Source: Gammaproteobacteria bacterium (GTDB taxonomy: Bacteria; Pseudomonadota; Gammaproteobacteria; Steroidobacterales; Steroidobacteraceae). From it: DNA of 64,000 bases. The position numbers were made by a program, and so were the translations under genes. Below are positions 51,877 to 59,886 of this stretch, in pieces (the first letter of the stretch is position 1; each line of letters opens with the position of its first letter). The notes under the pieces are model-generated. The model ran no database searches, was not told the origin of the DNA, and saw only the letters and a program-made list of their open reading frames with translations. The stretch is taken from the NCBI GenBank assembly GCA_016874235.1, contig VGUJ01000002.1, forward strand, positions 183,086 to 247,085. Reading direction: 5' to 3'.

Positions 51877-51919
51877 GATGACTAATTAATGAACTTATTG
51901 CGACGCGTGTTGCGACGCG
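51868..51919. repeat. Three copies of TTGCGACGCG at the dsbB/plcP junction
   Basis: The 10-mer TTGCGACGCG occurs at 51868-51877, 51898-51907 and 51910-51919. The last two are in tandem (12-bp period) and encode the repeated ASQ-H-ASQ end of DsbB. The first lies beyond the dsbB stop, on the far side of the PhoB box. Confidence 0.6.
51878..51895 (-). promoter_or_regulatory. PhoB box upstream of plcP
   Basis: On the minus strand AGTTCAT and TAGTCAT are separated by TAAT. Nine of fourteen half-site positions match CTGTCAT, and the spacer is fully A/T as in the consensus. It overlaps the last base of dsbB and is an AT island in GC-rich surroundings. No clear -10 element follows. Confidence 0.5.
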
Positions 51920-52440
51920 CGCAAATTCACGAGTGCCGCCCAACACGCCAGAGCAATCACGCTGATGAGCACCCACGCCGGCATCGAGAGGCCGAGGAAC
52001 GACCAATCGATCACCTGACACTCGCCCGCGCCGAAGAGCACCTTGCGCAGCACGGTCATGAACGGAAACACGTCCATCATGTAATCGAGGCTCGCGCCGC
52101 ACGCGGGCACCGAACCAAACGGCAAGCTCTGGATGTACACATGCCGACCGGCCACGTACCCCGGAAACGCCGACACCCAAAGCAGCAGCACGCCGTACAC
52201 CCGCGCCCCGCGCACACTCGCGGGGTTGTGCAGTGCCGCGATCAAAAACGTGGTACCGAGGGCGATGACGCCGACACGCTGGAAAATGCAGAGCGGACAG
52301 GGCTCGAAGCCGAGCACGTATTCGGCGAAGAGCGCGTAAGCCATGAGGCCTGCGCAGGCGAGAAGCCCCGCAAGATTACCGAGCCGTCGATCGTGAAGCA
52401 GCCGCCCGAACGCGCGCGCCGCGAAAGACCCCTCGGTCAA
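51895..52440 (-). CDS. dsbB: Disulfide bond formation protein DsbB
   Basis: Inner-membrane quinone reductase that reoxidises DsbA. It has 181 residues and four membrane helices. The first periplasmic loop has the CXXC pair in FEPCPLCIFQR; the second cysteine pair is in SVPACGASL and GAGECQVIDW. Starting at TTG 52440 (TTGA overlap with the phoU stop) gives the usual length; the longer frame is phoU antiframe. The C-terminus ASQHASQ arises from a 12-bp tandem duplication. Its place at the end of the phoBRU operon is unusual. Confidence 0.9.
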   Translation of the reverse strand: MTEGSFAARAFGRLLHDRRLGNLAGLLACAGLMAYALFAEYVLGFEPCPLCIFQRVGVIALGTTFLIAALHNPASVRGARVYGVLLLWVSAFPGYVAGRHVYIQSLPFGSVPACGASLDYMMDVFPFMTVLRKVLFGAGECQVIDWSFLGLSMPAWVLISVIALACWAALVNLRASQHASQ

Positions 52441-53165
52441 TTTTTGGTCCCGCGCTGAGCGAGCTCCGCCTCGACGTCTTCGAGACGCACGTGGCGGATG
52501 TCCTTGCCGTGCACCATGAAGATCACGTACTCGCAGATATTTTTGGCGTGATCGCCGATGCGCTCGATGGCGCGAACGACCCACATGACATCGAGCGCGC
52601 GACGGATGTTGCGCGGGTCTTCCATCATGAACGTGATCGACTGACGCTGGATGGCCTCGTACTCCTCATCGACGAGGCGATCTTGGCGGGCGACCCGGAG
52701 CGCGGCCTCGGCATCCATGCGCGCGAACGCATCGAGCGAGTCGTGCACCATGTTCTGCACCACGCGACCCAGATGCTTGATCTCGCGATATTTATTGACC
52801 GGACGCTCCTGGGTGGCCAGGCGCGAGGCGATGTAGCCGATTTTTTCGCACTCATCGCCCATGCGCTCGAGGTCGGTAATCGCCTTGAGGATGGCGACGA
52901 TGAGCCGCAGGTCACTCGCCGCCGGAGCGCGCGTGGCGAGGATGCGCGAGCACTCCTCATCGATGGACACTTCCATGCGGTTCACTTCAAAGTCGTCGCG
53001 CGCCACGGTCTCACCGAGCGTGCTGTCGCCCTCGACGAGCGCCGACACCGCCTTGGCGAGCTGCTGTTCGACGAACCCGCCCATGTTGAGCACCTGCGAC
53101 CGGACGCGCTCGAGGTCCTCGTTGAACCGGCGCGAGATGTGCTGGGAAAGTTCGGCGGTATCCAC
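52437..53165 (-). CDS. phoU: Phosphate signalling regulator PhoU
   Basis: Links the Pst transporter state to PhoR and represses the Pho response when phosphate is ample. It has 242 residues forming two repeated three-helix bundles, each with the metal-cluster motif: TDLERMGDECEKIGYIA and RAIERIGDHAKNICEYV. GTG 53165 lies behind AAGGGG. It is separated from pstB and placed after phoR, with 40 bp between them. Confidence 0.96.
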   Translation of the reverse strand: MDTAELSQHISRRFNEDLERVRSQVLNMGGFVEQQLAKAVSALVEGDSTLGETVARDDFEVNRMEVSIDEECSRILATRAPAASDLRLIVAILKAITDLERMGDECEKIGYIASRLATQERPVNKYREIKHLGRVVQNMVHDSLDAFARMDAEAALRVARQDRLVDEEYEAIQRQSITFMMEDPRNIRRALDVMWVVRAIERIGDHAKNICEYVIFMVHGKDIRHVRLEDVEAELAQRGTKN

Positions 53166-53205
53166 AGTGTTCTACCCCTTGGGCGTGACGCCCTCCAAAA
53201 ACCTA

Positions 53206-54561
53206 TCACTTGTCGTTCGTCGGAGAATAGCCGCTGTCGCCCGTCATTGCGATGGGTTCGCGTACCAAGCGTGTCCGCGGAAAGTGGCAGGCAAACGCAC
53301 TGCCCCGACCCTCCTCGCTCTCGATCTTGAGCTCGGCACCATGGCGCTGAAGTACGTGACGCACGATCGCAAGCCCGAGGCCCGAACCGCCCGTGTCACG
53401 CGCGCGACCCGGATCCACCCGGTAAAAACGCTCCGTGAGCCGCGGCAAATGCTCGGGAGAAATGCCGGGCCCCGTATCCGTGACCGCAAAATGCCCGCCG
53501 AGTTCATCGACCCACCAGCGCAGCGTGATCTTGCCGCCCGCCGGGGTGTACTTGGCCGCGTTGTCCGCGAGGTTCCAAAACGCCGAGTGAATCAGCCCCG
53601 TGTCGCCCATGAGGCCATCGGGTGCCTCGATCGACACCGATACCTCGTGCTTGCCCGCATCGCGCGCCACCAAATCTTTGCGCAGCACCGCAAGCAAGGC
53701 CGCTACATCGATCGGCTGCCCGACCACCTGCTCATCGCTCGCCTCGAGCCGCGAGAGCTCAAGGAGGTCCGAGACGATCGCCGTCATGCGCTCGGACTGT
53801 CGCCGCATCTCTTGGATGGGGCCGCGAAGGTCTTCGGGCAACTCCTCGCCGAGCGAGAGCGTCTCGAGATAGCCCGCGATCACCGTGAGCGGTGAGCGCA
53901 ACTCATGAGAGGCATTAGCCACGAAATCTTTGCGCATGGTCTCAAGCTGCGCCTGGCGAGTGACATCGCGCACGAGCAAAAAGAGCTGACCCTCGCCATA
54001 GGGCGCCCCCTGAAATTCTAGACACGTGGGCTCGCCGATACGTGGCTTGATGCGTAGGCTGCTGCTGAACTCGCCTTTCTCAAGATAACGCGCAAACTCC
54101 GGCACACGCAGCAGGCTCGCCAGATTAATACCGAAGTCCGTCTTGCGACGCAGCCCCAAAAGCTCGGCCGCCTTGCGATTGAACCAAAGAATTTCCCGAT
54201 CGGCGTTGAGCGCGACGACGCCATCGGGCATCGAGGCCGTCGAGCGCCGAAGCTCACGAAAGAGCCTCAAGATCCGCTGCTTGTGAAACTGTTTGCGTCG
54301 ATGCAGCCGCGAGACGAGCGAGACGGCATCGCCCCAGCGTCCACCGGCATCCGGGGGATCACGCTGATTGCGGTGGCGCAGCCAATCGAGGAAATCATTG
54401 AGGTTCGCAAGCTGCCGCGCGAGTTCGATCGCGAGCGCTCCGGCGATCCCCCACCACAAATGACCGACAAAAAGCCCCACGAGGGCCCCGATACCGGCCA
54501 CGAGCAAGACACGCCAGAGGGCGAACCCCCAGTCCTCGAACGGATTCCTGAGCAACGTCAC
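53206..54561 (-). CDS. phoR: Phosphate regulon sensor histidine kinase PhoR
   Basis: It has 451 residues. Two hydrophobic segments (about 12-48) form the membrane anchor, followed by a positively charged linker and a PAS domain (about 105-200, [18 protein letters not shown]). The phosphoacceptor histidine is H219 in [15 protein letters not shown]. The ATP-binding domain carries [18 protein letters not shown] and [11 protein letters not shown] 54561 overlaps the phoB stop. The lack of a periplasmic sensor domain fits PhoR, which is controlled through PstSCAB and PhoU. Confidence 0.96.
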   Translation of the reverse strand: MTLLRNPFEDWGFALWRVLLVAGIGALVGLFVGHLWWGIAGALAIELARQLANLNDFLDWLRHRNQRDPPDAGGRWGDAVSLVSRLHRRKQFHKQRILRLFRELRRSTASMPDGVVALNADREILWFNRKAAELLGLRRKTDFGINLASLLRVPEFARYLEKGEFSSSLRIKPRIGEPTCLEFQGAPYGEGQLFLLVRDVTRQAQLETMRKDFVANASHELRSPLTVIAGYLETLSLGEELPEDLRGPIQEMRRQSERMTAIVSDLLELSRLEASDEQVVGQPIDVAALLAVLRKDLVARDAGKHEVSVSIEAPDGLMGDTGLIHSAFWNLADNAAKYTPAGGKITLRWWVDELGGHFAVTDTGPGISPEHLPRLTERFYRVDPGRARDTGGSGLGLAIVRHVLQRHGAELKIESEEGRGSAFACHFPRTRLVREPIAMTGDSGYSPTNDK

Positions 54562-55253
54562 TCCGAGTGGGTCGAAAAGCGGTAACCCGCACCCCTCACC
54601 GTCTGAACCATGCGATCGTACCCGAATTCCTCGAGTGCCTTGCGCAGGCGACGGATATGCACGTCGATGGTCCGTTCCTCGACGTAGACGTTGCCACCCC
54701 AGATGCGATCGAGCAGTTGCTCGCGCGAGTACACCCGATCGGGGTGACTCATGAAGAACTCGAGCATGCGGTACTCGGTCGGCCCAAGCGTCACCGGCCG
54801 GCTATCGGCCGTCACACGATGCGCGACGGGGTCGAGACTCAAGCCCTCGAAGGTGATGACCGAGCCCTCGACCTGCGGATCCACCCGGCGCAGCACCGCG
54901 TTGATACGCGCCACGAGTTCACGCGGCGAGAAGGGCTTCGTCACATAGTCATCCGCCCCGCCCTCAAGGCCAGCCACTTTGTCCGACTCCTCGGCGCGGG
55001 CCGTGAGCATGATGATCGGTAGATCTCGAAGCTCCGGGTCACGCTTGATCTGCCGCGTGAACTCGAGCCCGCTCATGTCGGGCAGCATCCAATCGACCAG
55101 CATGAGATCGGGCCGACGATCGGCAACCTGCGCCCGCGCGGCACGCGTGTCCATGGCCTCGCGAACCTCGAAGCCGGCGCGACGCAGACCAAAGCTGATC
55201 ATGTCCCGGATGGGTTTTTCGTCCTCGACGACGAGGATTTGTTTTGCGGCCAT
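54558..55253 (-). CDS. phoB: Phosphate regulon response regulator PhoB
   Basis: OmpR-family regulator. The receiver domain begins [18 protein letters not shown], with phosphoacceptor D54 in [13 protein letters not shown] and the conserved lysine in [11 protein letters not shown]. The winged-helix domain carries [14 protein letters not shown] and [17 protein letters not shown] 55253 gives 231 residues; the open frame continues upstream across the Pho boxes but that is not PhoB. It should bind the boxes listed in this window, including two in front of its own gene. Confidence 0.97.
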   Translation of the reverse strand: MAAKQILVVEDEKPIRDMISFGLRRAGFEVREAMDTRAARAQVADRRPDLMLVDWMLPDMSGLEFTRQIKRDPELRDLPIIMLTARAEESDKVAGLEGGADDYVTKPFSPRELVARINAVLRRVDPQVEGSVITFEGLSLDPVAHRVTADSRPVTLGPTEYRMLEFFMSHPDRVYSREQLLDRIWGGNVYVEERTIDVHIRRLRKALEEFGYDRMVQTVRGAGYRFSTHSE

Positions 55254-55275
55254 GAGCGGGAGCCGTGAAGTCCTT

Positions 55276-55293
55276 GTTTCAGACATATTTCAC
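55276..55293 (-). promoter_or_regulatory. Proximal PhoB box upstream of phoB
   Basis: On the minus strand GTGAAAT and CTGAAAC are separated by ATGT. It lies 23 bases before the phoB ATG, so PhoB bound here could either activate or limit its own transcription from a start further upstream. Confidence 0.6.
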
Positions 55294-55302
55294 GCGACTC
55301 GT

Positions 55303-55320
55303 GTTTCAGCCCGATGACAA
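55303..55320 (-). promoter_or_regulatory. Distal PhoB box upstream of phoB, overlapping the tsaB 3' end
   Basis: On the minus strand TTGTCAT and CTGAAAC are separated by CGGG. Ten bases downstream TGAAAT could serve as -10. The box covers the last codons and stop of tsaB. Confidence 0.65.
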
Positions 55321-56097
55321 CGACCCGGGAATCTTCGCCACCTGGTCCCGGACATAAATCGGTAATGCAGCGGTGGCCGGCAACACCCGCCCCGCCGCGA
55401 CCTCGGGCCGGGCGATGGCGAGCAGGTCCTCTGCTCGCGGCAACATCATCTCGTGCACCGCGGCGAGCGGTCCACCCTGCTCCGCACGGAGCGACGACAA
55501 CGCCGGGTAAGCCGGGAAGCCCCGCCCCGCGCCGATCCAGCGCGCGGGCGCTTGAGCGCCCGCGCCATTACTCATCGCCGCGCCCTCCACCGAAGGCACG
55601 ACCACCTTGTCCGGCGGCTGCACGGTCTCGGCGACTAGCGCCACCGGCACGGCGCCGTCCGCACCCGACCCGCGCGCGAACGCGCCCACATAGACTTCAT
55701 CCATGCGCGCGTCGTTGCACACGAGTACGTGCGTCGCCCTCGGCGCGCCGCGCTCGTCTTCCAGCGCGAATGCGTGATACGCGACCGCTTGCAGCGTCGA
55801 CACCGGCACCACACCCACTCCCGAACCATACGCCAAGCCTTGCACCACGCTCGAGGCGAGACGCACACCCGTGAAGCTGCCGGGCCCACGACCAAAGGCG
55901 ATGGCGTCTAAATCTTTGAGCGTGAGGCCCGCTTCGGCGAGCAACGCATCGACCATCGGGAGGATCAACTCCGCATGACCGCGCGGGGCTTCTTGGTAAC
56001 GCGCGAGAACGCGACCCCCCGACGCATTGGAAGCCGCCCCCACGCAGAGCGCGGCAGAGCAAGCTTCGGTCGAGGTGTCGAGGGCGAGGATGTTCAT
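55306..56097 (-). CDS. tsaB: tRNA threonylcarbamoyladenosine biosynthesis protein TsaB
   Basis: Partner of TsaD and TsaE in making t6A37 of ANN-decoding tRNAs. The N-terminal MNILALDTSTEACSAAL and the helix DLDAIAFGRGPGSFTGVRL are signatures. It has 263 residues, longer than E. coli (231) through alanine/glycine-rich loops. ATGA overlap with the upstream yoaA stop; adjacency to yoaA is also seen in E. coli. Confidence 0.95.
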   Translation of the reverse strand: MNILALDTSTEACSAALCVGAASNASGGRVLARYQEAPRGHAELILPMVDALLAEAGLTLKDLDAIAFGRGPGSFTGVRLASSVVQGLAYGSGVGVVPVSTLQAVAYHAFALEDERGAPRATHVLVCNDARMDEVYVGAFARGSGADGAVPVALVAETVQPPDKVVVPSVEGAAMSNGAGAQAPARWIGAGRGFPAYPALSSLRAEQGGPLAAVHEMMLPRAEDLLAIARPEVAAGRVLPATAALPIYVRDQVAKIPGSLSSG

Positions 56098-57998
56098 CGG
56101 AGTTTGCGCAAGAACCGCAGCGCCTCGTCACGATCTTGGGTCACCGGCATCGGCGGCAGGCTCGCACGAAACGTGCGACCGTACCCCTTCGTGAGCAAGC
56201 GCGGATCGGCGATCACGATCATGCCACGATCCGTCTCGCTGCGGATGAGCCGCCCCACCCCCTGCTTGAGCGCGAGCACCGCCTCGGGCAGCTGATAATC
56301 CTTGAACGCGTTCTCGCCCTTGCGCTGCAGGTGTGCGATGCGCGCCTTGGTGAGCGGGTCGTCGGGCGAGGCGAAGGGGAGCTTCTCAATGATGACGAGC
56401 CGCAGCGCCTCACCCTTCACATCCACCCCTTCCCAAAAACTCGCCGTACCGAGCAGCACCGCATTGCCGTGCTCTCTAAAATCTCGCAGTAGTTTTTCGC
56501 GAGGGCCCTCGCCCTGCACCAAAATCGGCGTCTCCGCCGCACCATCCCAACGCGCACGCAGCGCCGCCGCGCCTTGCGCAAGCGCCCGATGACTCGTGAA
56601 GAGCACGAACGCGCCACCGCCCGAGGCATCGAGCAGCGGCAAGCAGGTCTCGATCACCGCCTCGACGTAACCCGGTGCCGTGGGCTCAGGCATGCCCGCA
56701 GGCAGATACAACATCGCCTGAGATTCATAGTCGAAGGGACTCGCGATGCGCAGCGACTCGGCATCAATTAACCCTAAGCGCGACGCAAAGTGACTGAAGT
56801 CATCGCCCTGCGAGGCGCTCGCGACCGACAGCGTCGCCGAGGTGAACACCCAGACCGCCGGACGCGCTTCGATCAAACTCCTAAACCGCTCGGAGATGTC
56901 GAACGGCAACAGCCCCAAAGAAAAACTCCGACCATTGGTCTCGCTCGTGCGCGCGCCTTCATCGTCGGTGCAGAGCGCGATGCGCTCGAGCGAGGCCGCC
57001 AGCTCCACCGCGCGTTTGGCCACCTGCTCGACCGAGGCCTCACGAGCGGCATCCGCCAAGCGCGAGGCGTAATCGCGCAGTGCACCCACGAGCGCAAGCG
57101 TCGCCGACTCGAGATCGGCCTTCGAAGCGAGCGACGCGAGCACGGCGCTAATCGCCGCCTCGACGCCGCGCGCGGCCGTCCCAATCTCCGCCAATGAACC
57201 ACCCGAGCGCAGGAGCGAGGCCCGCCCATCGATGAGCACGTTCTCGATCTGGCGGCTCCCCACCTGCACACCAAAGAATTGCGTCGCGAGATCGGGAAGC
57301 TGGTGCGCCTCGTCCAAAATCACCGCATCGGCGCTACCTAAAAGATCGCCGAATCCATCTTCTTTGAGCGAGAGGTCGGCGAGCAGTAGATGGTGGTTCA
57401 CGATCACGAGGTCTGCGGCCTGCGCCTCACGACGCGCTGCCACCACATGACAATTGGCAAACTCCGCGCAGCGCGTGCCGAGACAGTTGTCGCGCGTCGA
57501 GGTCACCTTGGGCCACAGCGCATGGCTTTCGTTGAAGCCCGGCACCTCGGCGAGATCCCCCGTTTTAGTGATGAGCGACCAAGACTCGAGCCGCGACATC
57601 AGCGCATCGCGCGGCGCCACGCTCTCGAACGTACCCTGTGCCACCTCACGCTTCAATCGATAGGTACAAAGATAATTGGAGCGCCCTTTGAGGAGGGCCA
57701 CCTTCGCCGGCGTCCCGATCGCCCCCGCGACGAGCGGCACGTCTTTGGAGAAGAGCTGATCCTGCAGCGTCCGCGTGCCCGTCGAGATCAGCACCCGAAG
57801 CCCCGCAAACAGGGCCGGCACCAGATACGCGAAGGTTTTTCCCGTACCCGTCCCCGCCTCGACGAGCAGCGGCCGCCGCGCCTCGAGGGCCGCGGCCACC
57901 GCCGCCGCCATGCGCCGCTGCGACTTGCGCGGCACGAACCCCGGCAAGTGCCGGGCGAGCGGGCCACCCGGGCCGAATATGTCCTCGATGGCCTGCAT
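56094..57998 (-). CDS. yoaA: ATP-dependent DNA helicase of the YoaA/DinG family
   Basis: XPD-like superfamily 2 helicase, 634 residues. Walker A is in VEAGTGTGKTFAYL and the DEAH box in VILDEAHQLPD. Four cysteines for an iron-sulfur cluster are spaced in SNYLC, DNCLGTRC and FANC (about residues 110-185). Motif VI is LKQGVGRLIRSETDRG. YoaA works with the clamp-loader chi subunit in damage tolerance in E. coli. It is adjacent to tsaB and divergent from pckG. Confidence 0.93.
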   Translation of the reverse strand: MQAIEDIFGPGGPLARHLPGFVPRKSQRRMAAAVAAALEARRPLLVEAGTGTGKTFAYLVPALFAGLRVLISTGTRTLQDQLFSKDVPLVAGAIGTPAKVALLKGRSNYLCTYRLKREVAQGTFESVAPRDALMSRLESWSLITKTGDLAEVPGFNESHALWPKVTSTRDNCLGTRCAEFANCHVVAARREAQAADLVIVNHHLLLADLSLKEDGFGDLLGSADAVILDEAHQLPDLATQFFGVQVGSRQIENVLIDGRASLLRSGGSLAEIGTAARGVEAAISAVLASLASKADLESATLALVGALRDYASRLADAAREASVEQVAKRAVELAASLERIALCTDDEGARTSETNGRSFSLGLLPFDISERFRSLIEARPAVWVFTSATLSVASASQGDDFSHFASRLGLIDAESLRIASPFDYESQAMLYLPAGMPEPTAPGYVEAVIETCLPLLDASGGGAFVLFTSHRALAQGAAALRARWDGAAETPILVQGEGPREKLLRDFREHGNAVLLGTASFWEGVDVKGEALRLVIIEKLPFASPDDPLTKARIAHLQRKGENAFKDYQLPEAVLALKQGVGRLIRSETDRGMIVIADPRLLTKGYGRTFRASLPPMPVTQDRDEALRFLRKLR

Positions 57999-58061
57999 GC
58001 GGCGCGCACGCTACGCCCGTAGCCAGTCCTATACAAGACCCTCATCTCGGGACGGCCCCGC

Positions 58062-58067
58062 TATAAT
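58062..58067 (+). promoter_or_regulatory. -10 element of the pckG promoter
   Basis: A perfect TATAAT lies 39 bases upstream of the pckG ATG (58107). The matching -35 region is poor, so an activator may help. It lies in the divergent yoaA-pckG space. Confidence 0.5.
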
Positions 58068-58106
58068 TTCGCCCCTCTTTCGAAAAGAACTAAAGGGACA
58101 CGCTTG

Positions 58107-59879
58107 ATGGTCACTGCTGCTTCGACCCTGTCGCCCTTGTCGGGACTCTCCCAAGCCGTCGCCGAGTGGGTGACCTCCGTGCGCGAACTCACGACGCCGG
58201 ATGCCGTGCACTGGGTCGAAGGGTCGGAGGCCGAGTACCAGCGCTTCATCGATCAACTCCAAAAAAGCGGCGAGCTTCAGAAGCTCAACGAGCAGCACTA
58301 CCCCAACTGTTTCCTCGCCCGGTCGCACCCGTCGGACGTGGCGCGCGTCGAGCACCTCACCTTCGTGTGCACCACGAACCAGGACGACGCCGGCCCCAAC
58401 AACAACTGGATGCCCCCCGCCGAAGCGCACGCCAAGATGCGTGAGCTCTTCAAAGGCTGCATGAAGGGCCGCACGCTCTACGTCGTGCCCTACTGCATGG
58501 GTCCCATCGACTCGCCCTACTCGCGCTGCGGCGTCGAAATCACCGACAGTGCATACGTTGTCATCAACATGATGCTGATGACCCGCGCCGGTCGCCCCGC
58601 GCTTGAGCGCATCGCCCGCGAAGGCAGCTTCGTGAAGGGCCTGCACTCCACAGGCGAACTCGATCCGAACCGTCGGTTCATCATGCACTTCCCCGAAGAG
58701 CTCTCGATTCAAAGTTTTGGCAGCGGCTATGGCGGCAATGCGCTGCTTGGCAAGAAGTGCCATGCGCTGCGCATCGCGAGCTACCAGGCGCGTCACGAAG
58801 GCTGGCTCGCCGAGCACATGCTCATCGTCGGCCTCACGAGCCCGCAAGGTGAAACGCATTACGTCGCTGCGGCTTTTCCTTCCGCTTGCGGCAAGACTAA
58901 CCTCGCGATGCTCATTCCGCCCGACTCCATGCCGGGCTGGACGGTCACGACCGTGGGCGATGACATCGCCTGGCTGCACCCCGGCCCCGATGGTCGCCTC
59001 TATGCGATCAACCCCGAGGCCGGTTACTTCGGTGTCGTGCCCGGCACCAACGCCAAGACCAACCGCAACGCCTTCGAGATGATCCAGCGCGACACGCTCT
59101 TCACGAACGTCGCGCTCACCGCCGACAACCAGCCGTGGTGGGAAGGTCTCGAGAGCGGCAAGCCCGTGATCGACTGGCAGGGTCGCCCCTACGACCCCGC
59201 GAACGGCCCCGCTGCGCAACCGAACTCACGCTTTACGGTATCGGCGAAGCGCAACCCGCGCTATGCGCCCGAGGCGGATAGCCCGCGTGGCGTACCGATC
59301 TCGGCGATTATCTTTGGTGGACGTCGTCGTGGCGTCGCTCCGCTTGTTTACGAAGCGCGCGACTGGAACCATGGCGTGCTCGTCGGCGCCTCGGTCGCTT
59401 CAGAGACGACCGCCGCGGCCATCGGCCAAGCGGGCGTGCTGCGTCGCGACCCGATGGCCATGAAGCCCTTCGCCGGCTACAACTACGGCGATTACTGGGC
59501 GCATTGGTTTGCGATGGGCCAGAAGCTCAAGCACCCGCCCAAGATTTATCACGTGAACTGGTTCCGTCGCGATGCCGACGGCAAGTTCCTGTGGCCGGGC
59601 TTCGGCGACAACCTGCGCGTGCTCGATTGGATCTTGAAGCGCTGCACCGGTAAGGCCGAGGCGCAAGAGACGCCGATCGGTAATCTGCCGCGCCCCACCG
59701 ACCTCAACCTCAAGGGTCTCGCCATCGCGCAGCCTGCGCTCGATGAGTTGCTCTCGGTGAAGACCGAAGAGTGGCGCGCCGAAGCCGCCGAGATGGACAC
59801 CTACCTCGATGAGTTCGGTGCCCGCACGCCTGCGGCGCTGCGCGCCGAGGTCAAAGCCCTTCAAAAGCGCCTCGGCTGA
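58107..59879 (+). CDS. pckG: Phosphoenolpyruvate carboxykinase (GTP)
   Basis: First committed gluconeogenic step, oxaloacetate and GTP to PEP. It has 590 residues. The P-loop with the hyper-reactive cysteine is AAFPSACGKTNLAM; CMGPIDSPYSRCGVEITD and the GTP-binding FAGYNYGDYWAHWF are family signatures. ATG 58107 follows AAGGGACACG; a TTG one codon earlier is possible. A GTP-dependent enzyme is less common in gammaproteobacteria than the ATP-type PckA of E. coli. Confidence 0.96.
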   Translation: MVTAASTLSPLSGLSQAVAEWVTSVRELTTPDAVHWVEGSEAEYQRFIDQLQKSGELQKLNEQHYPNCFLARSHPSDVARVEHLTFVCTTNQDDAGPNNNWMPPAEAHAKMRELFKGCMKGRTLYVVPYCMGPIDSPYSRCGVEITDSAYVVINMMLMTRAGRPALERIAREGSFVKGLHSTGELDPNRRFIMHFPEELSIQSFGSGYGGNALLGKKCHALRIASYQARHEGWLAEHMLIVGLTSPQGETHYVAAAFPSACGKTNLAMLIPPDSMPGWTVTTVGDDIAWLHPGPDGRLYAINPEAGYFGVVPGTNAKTNRNAFEMIQRDTLFTNVALTADNQPWWEGLESGKPVIDWQGRPYDPANGPAAQPNSRFTVSAKRNPRYAPEADSPRGVPISAIIFGGRRRGVAPLVYEARDWNHGVLVGASVASETTAAAIGQAGVLRRDPMAMKPFAGYNYGDYWAHWFAMGQKLKHPPKIYHVNWFRRDADGKFLWPGFGDNLRVLDWILKRCTGKAEAQETPIGNLPRPTDLNLKGLAIAQPALDELLSVKTEEWRAEAAEMDTYLDEFGARTPAALRAEVKALQKRLG

Positions 59880-59886
59880 GGACCCT

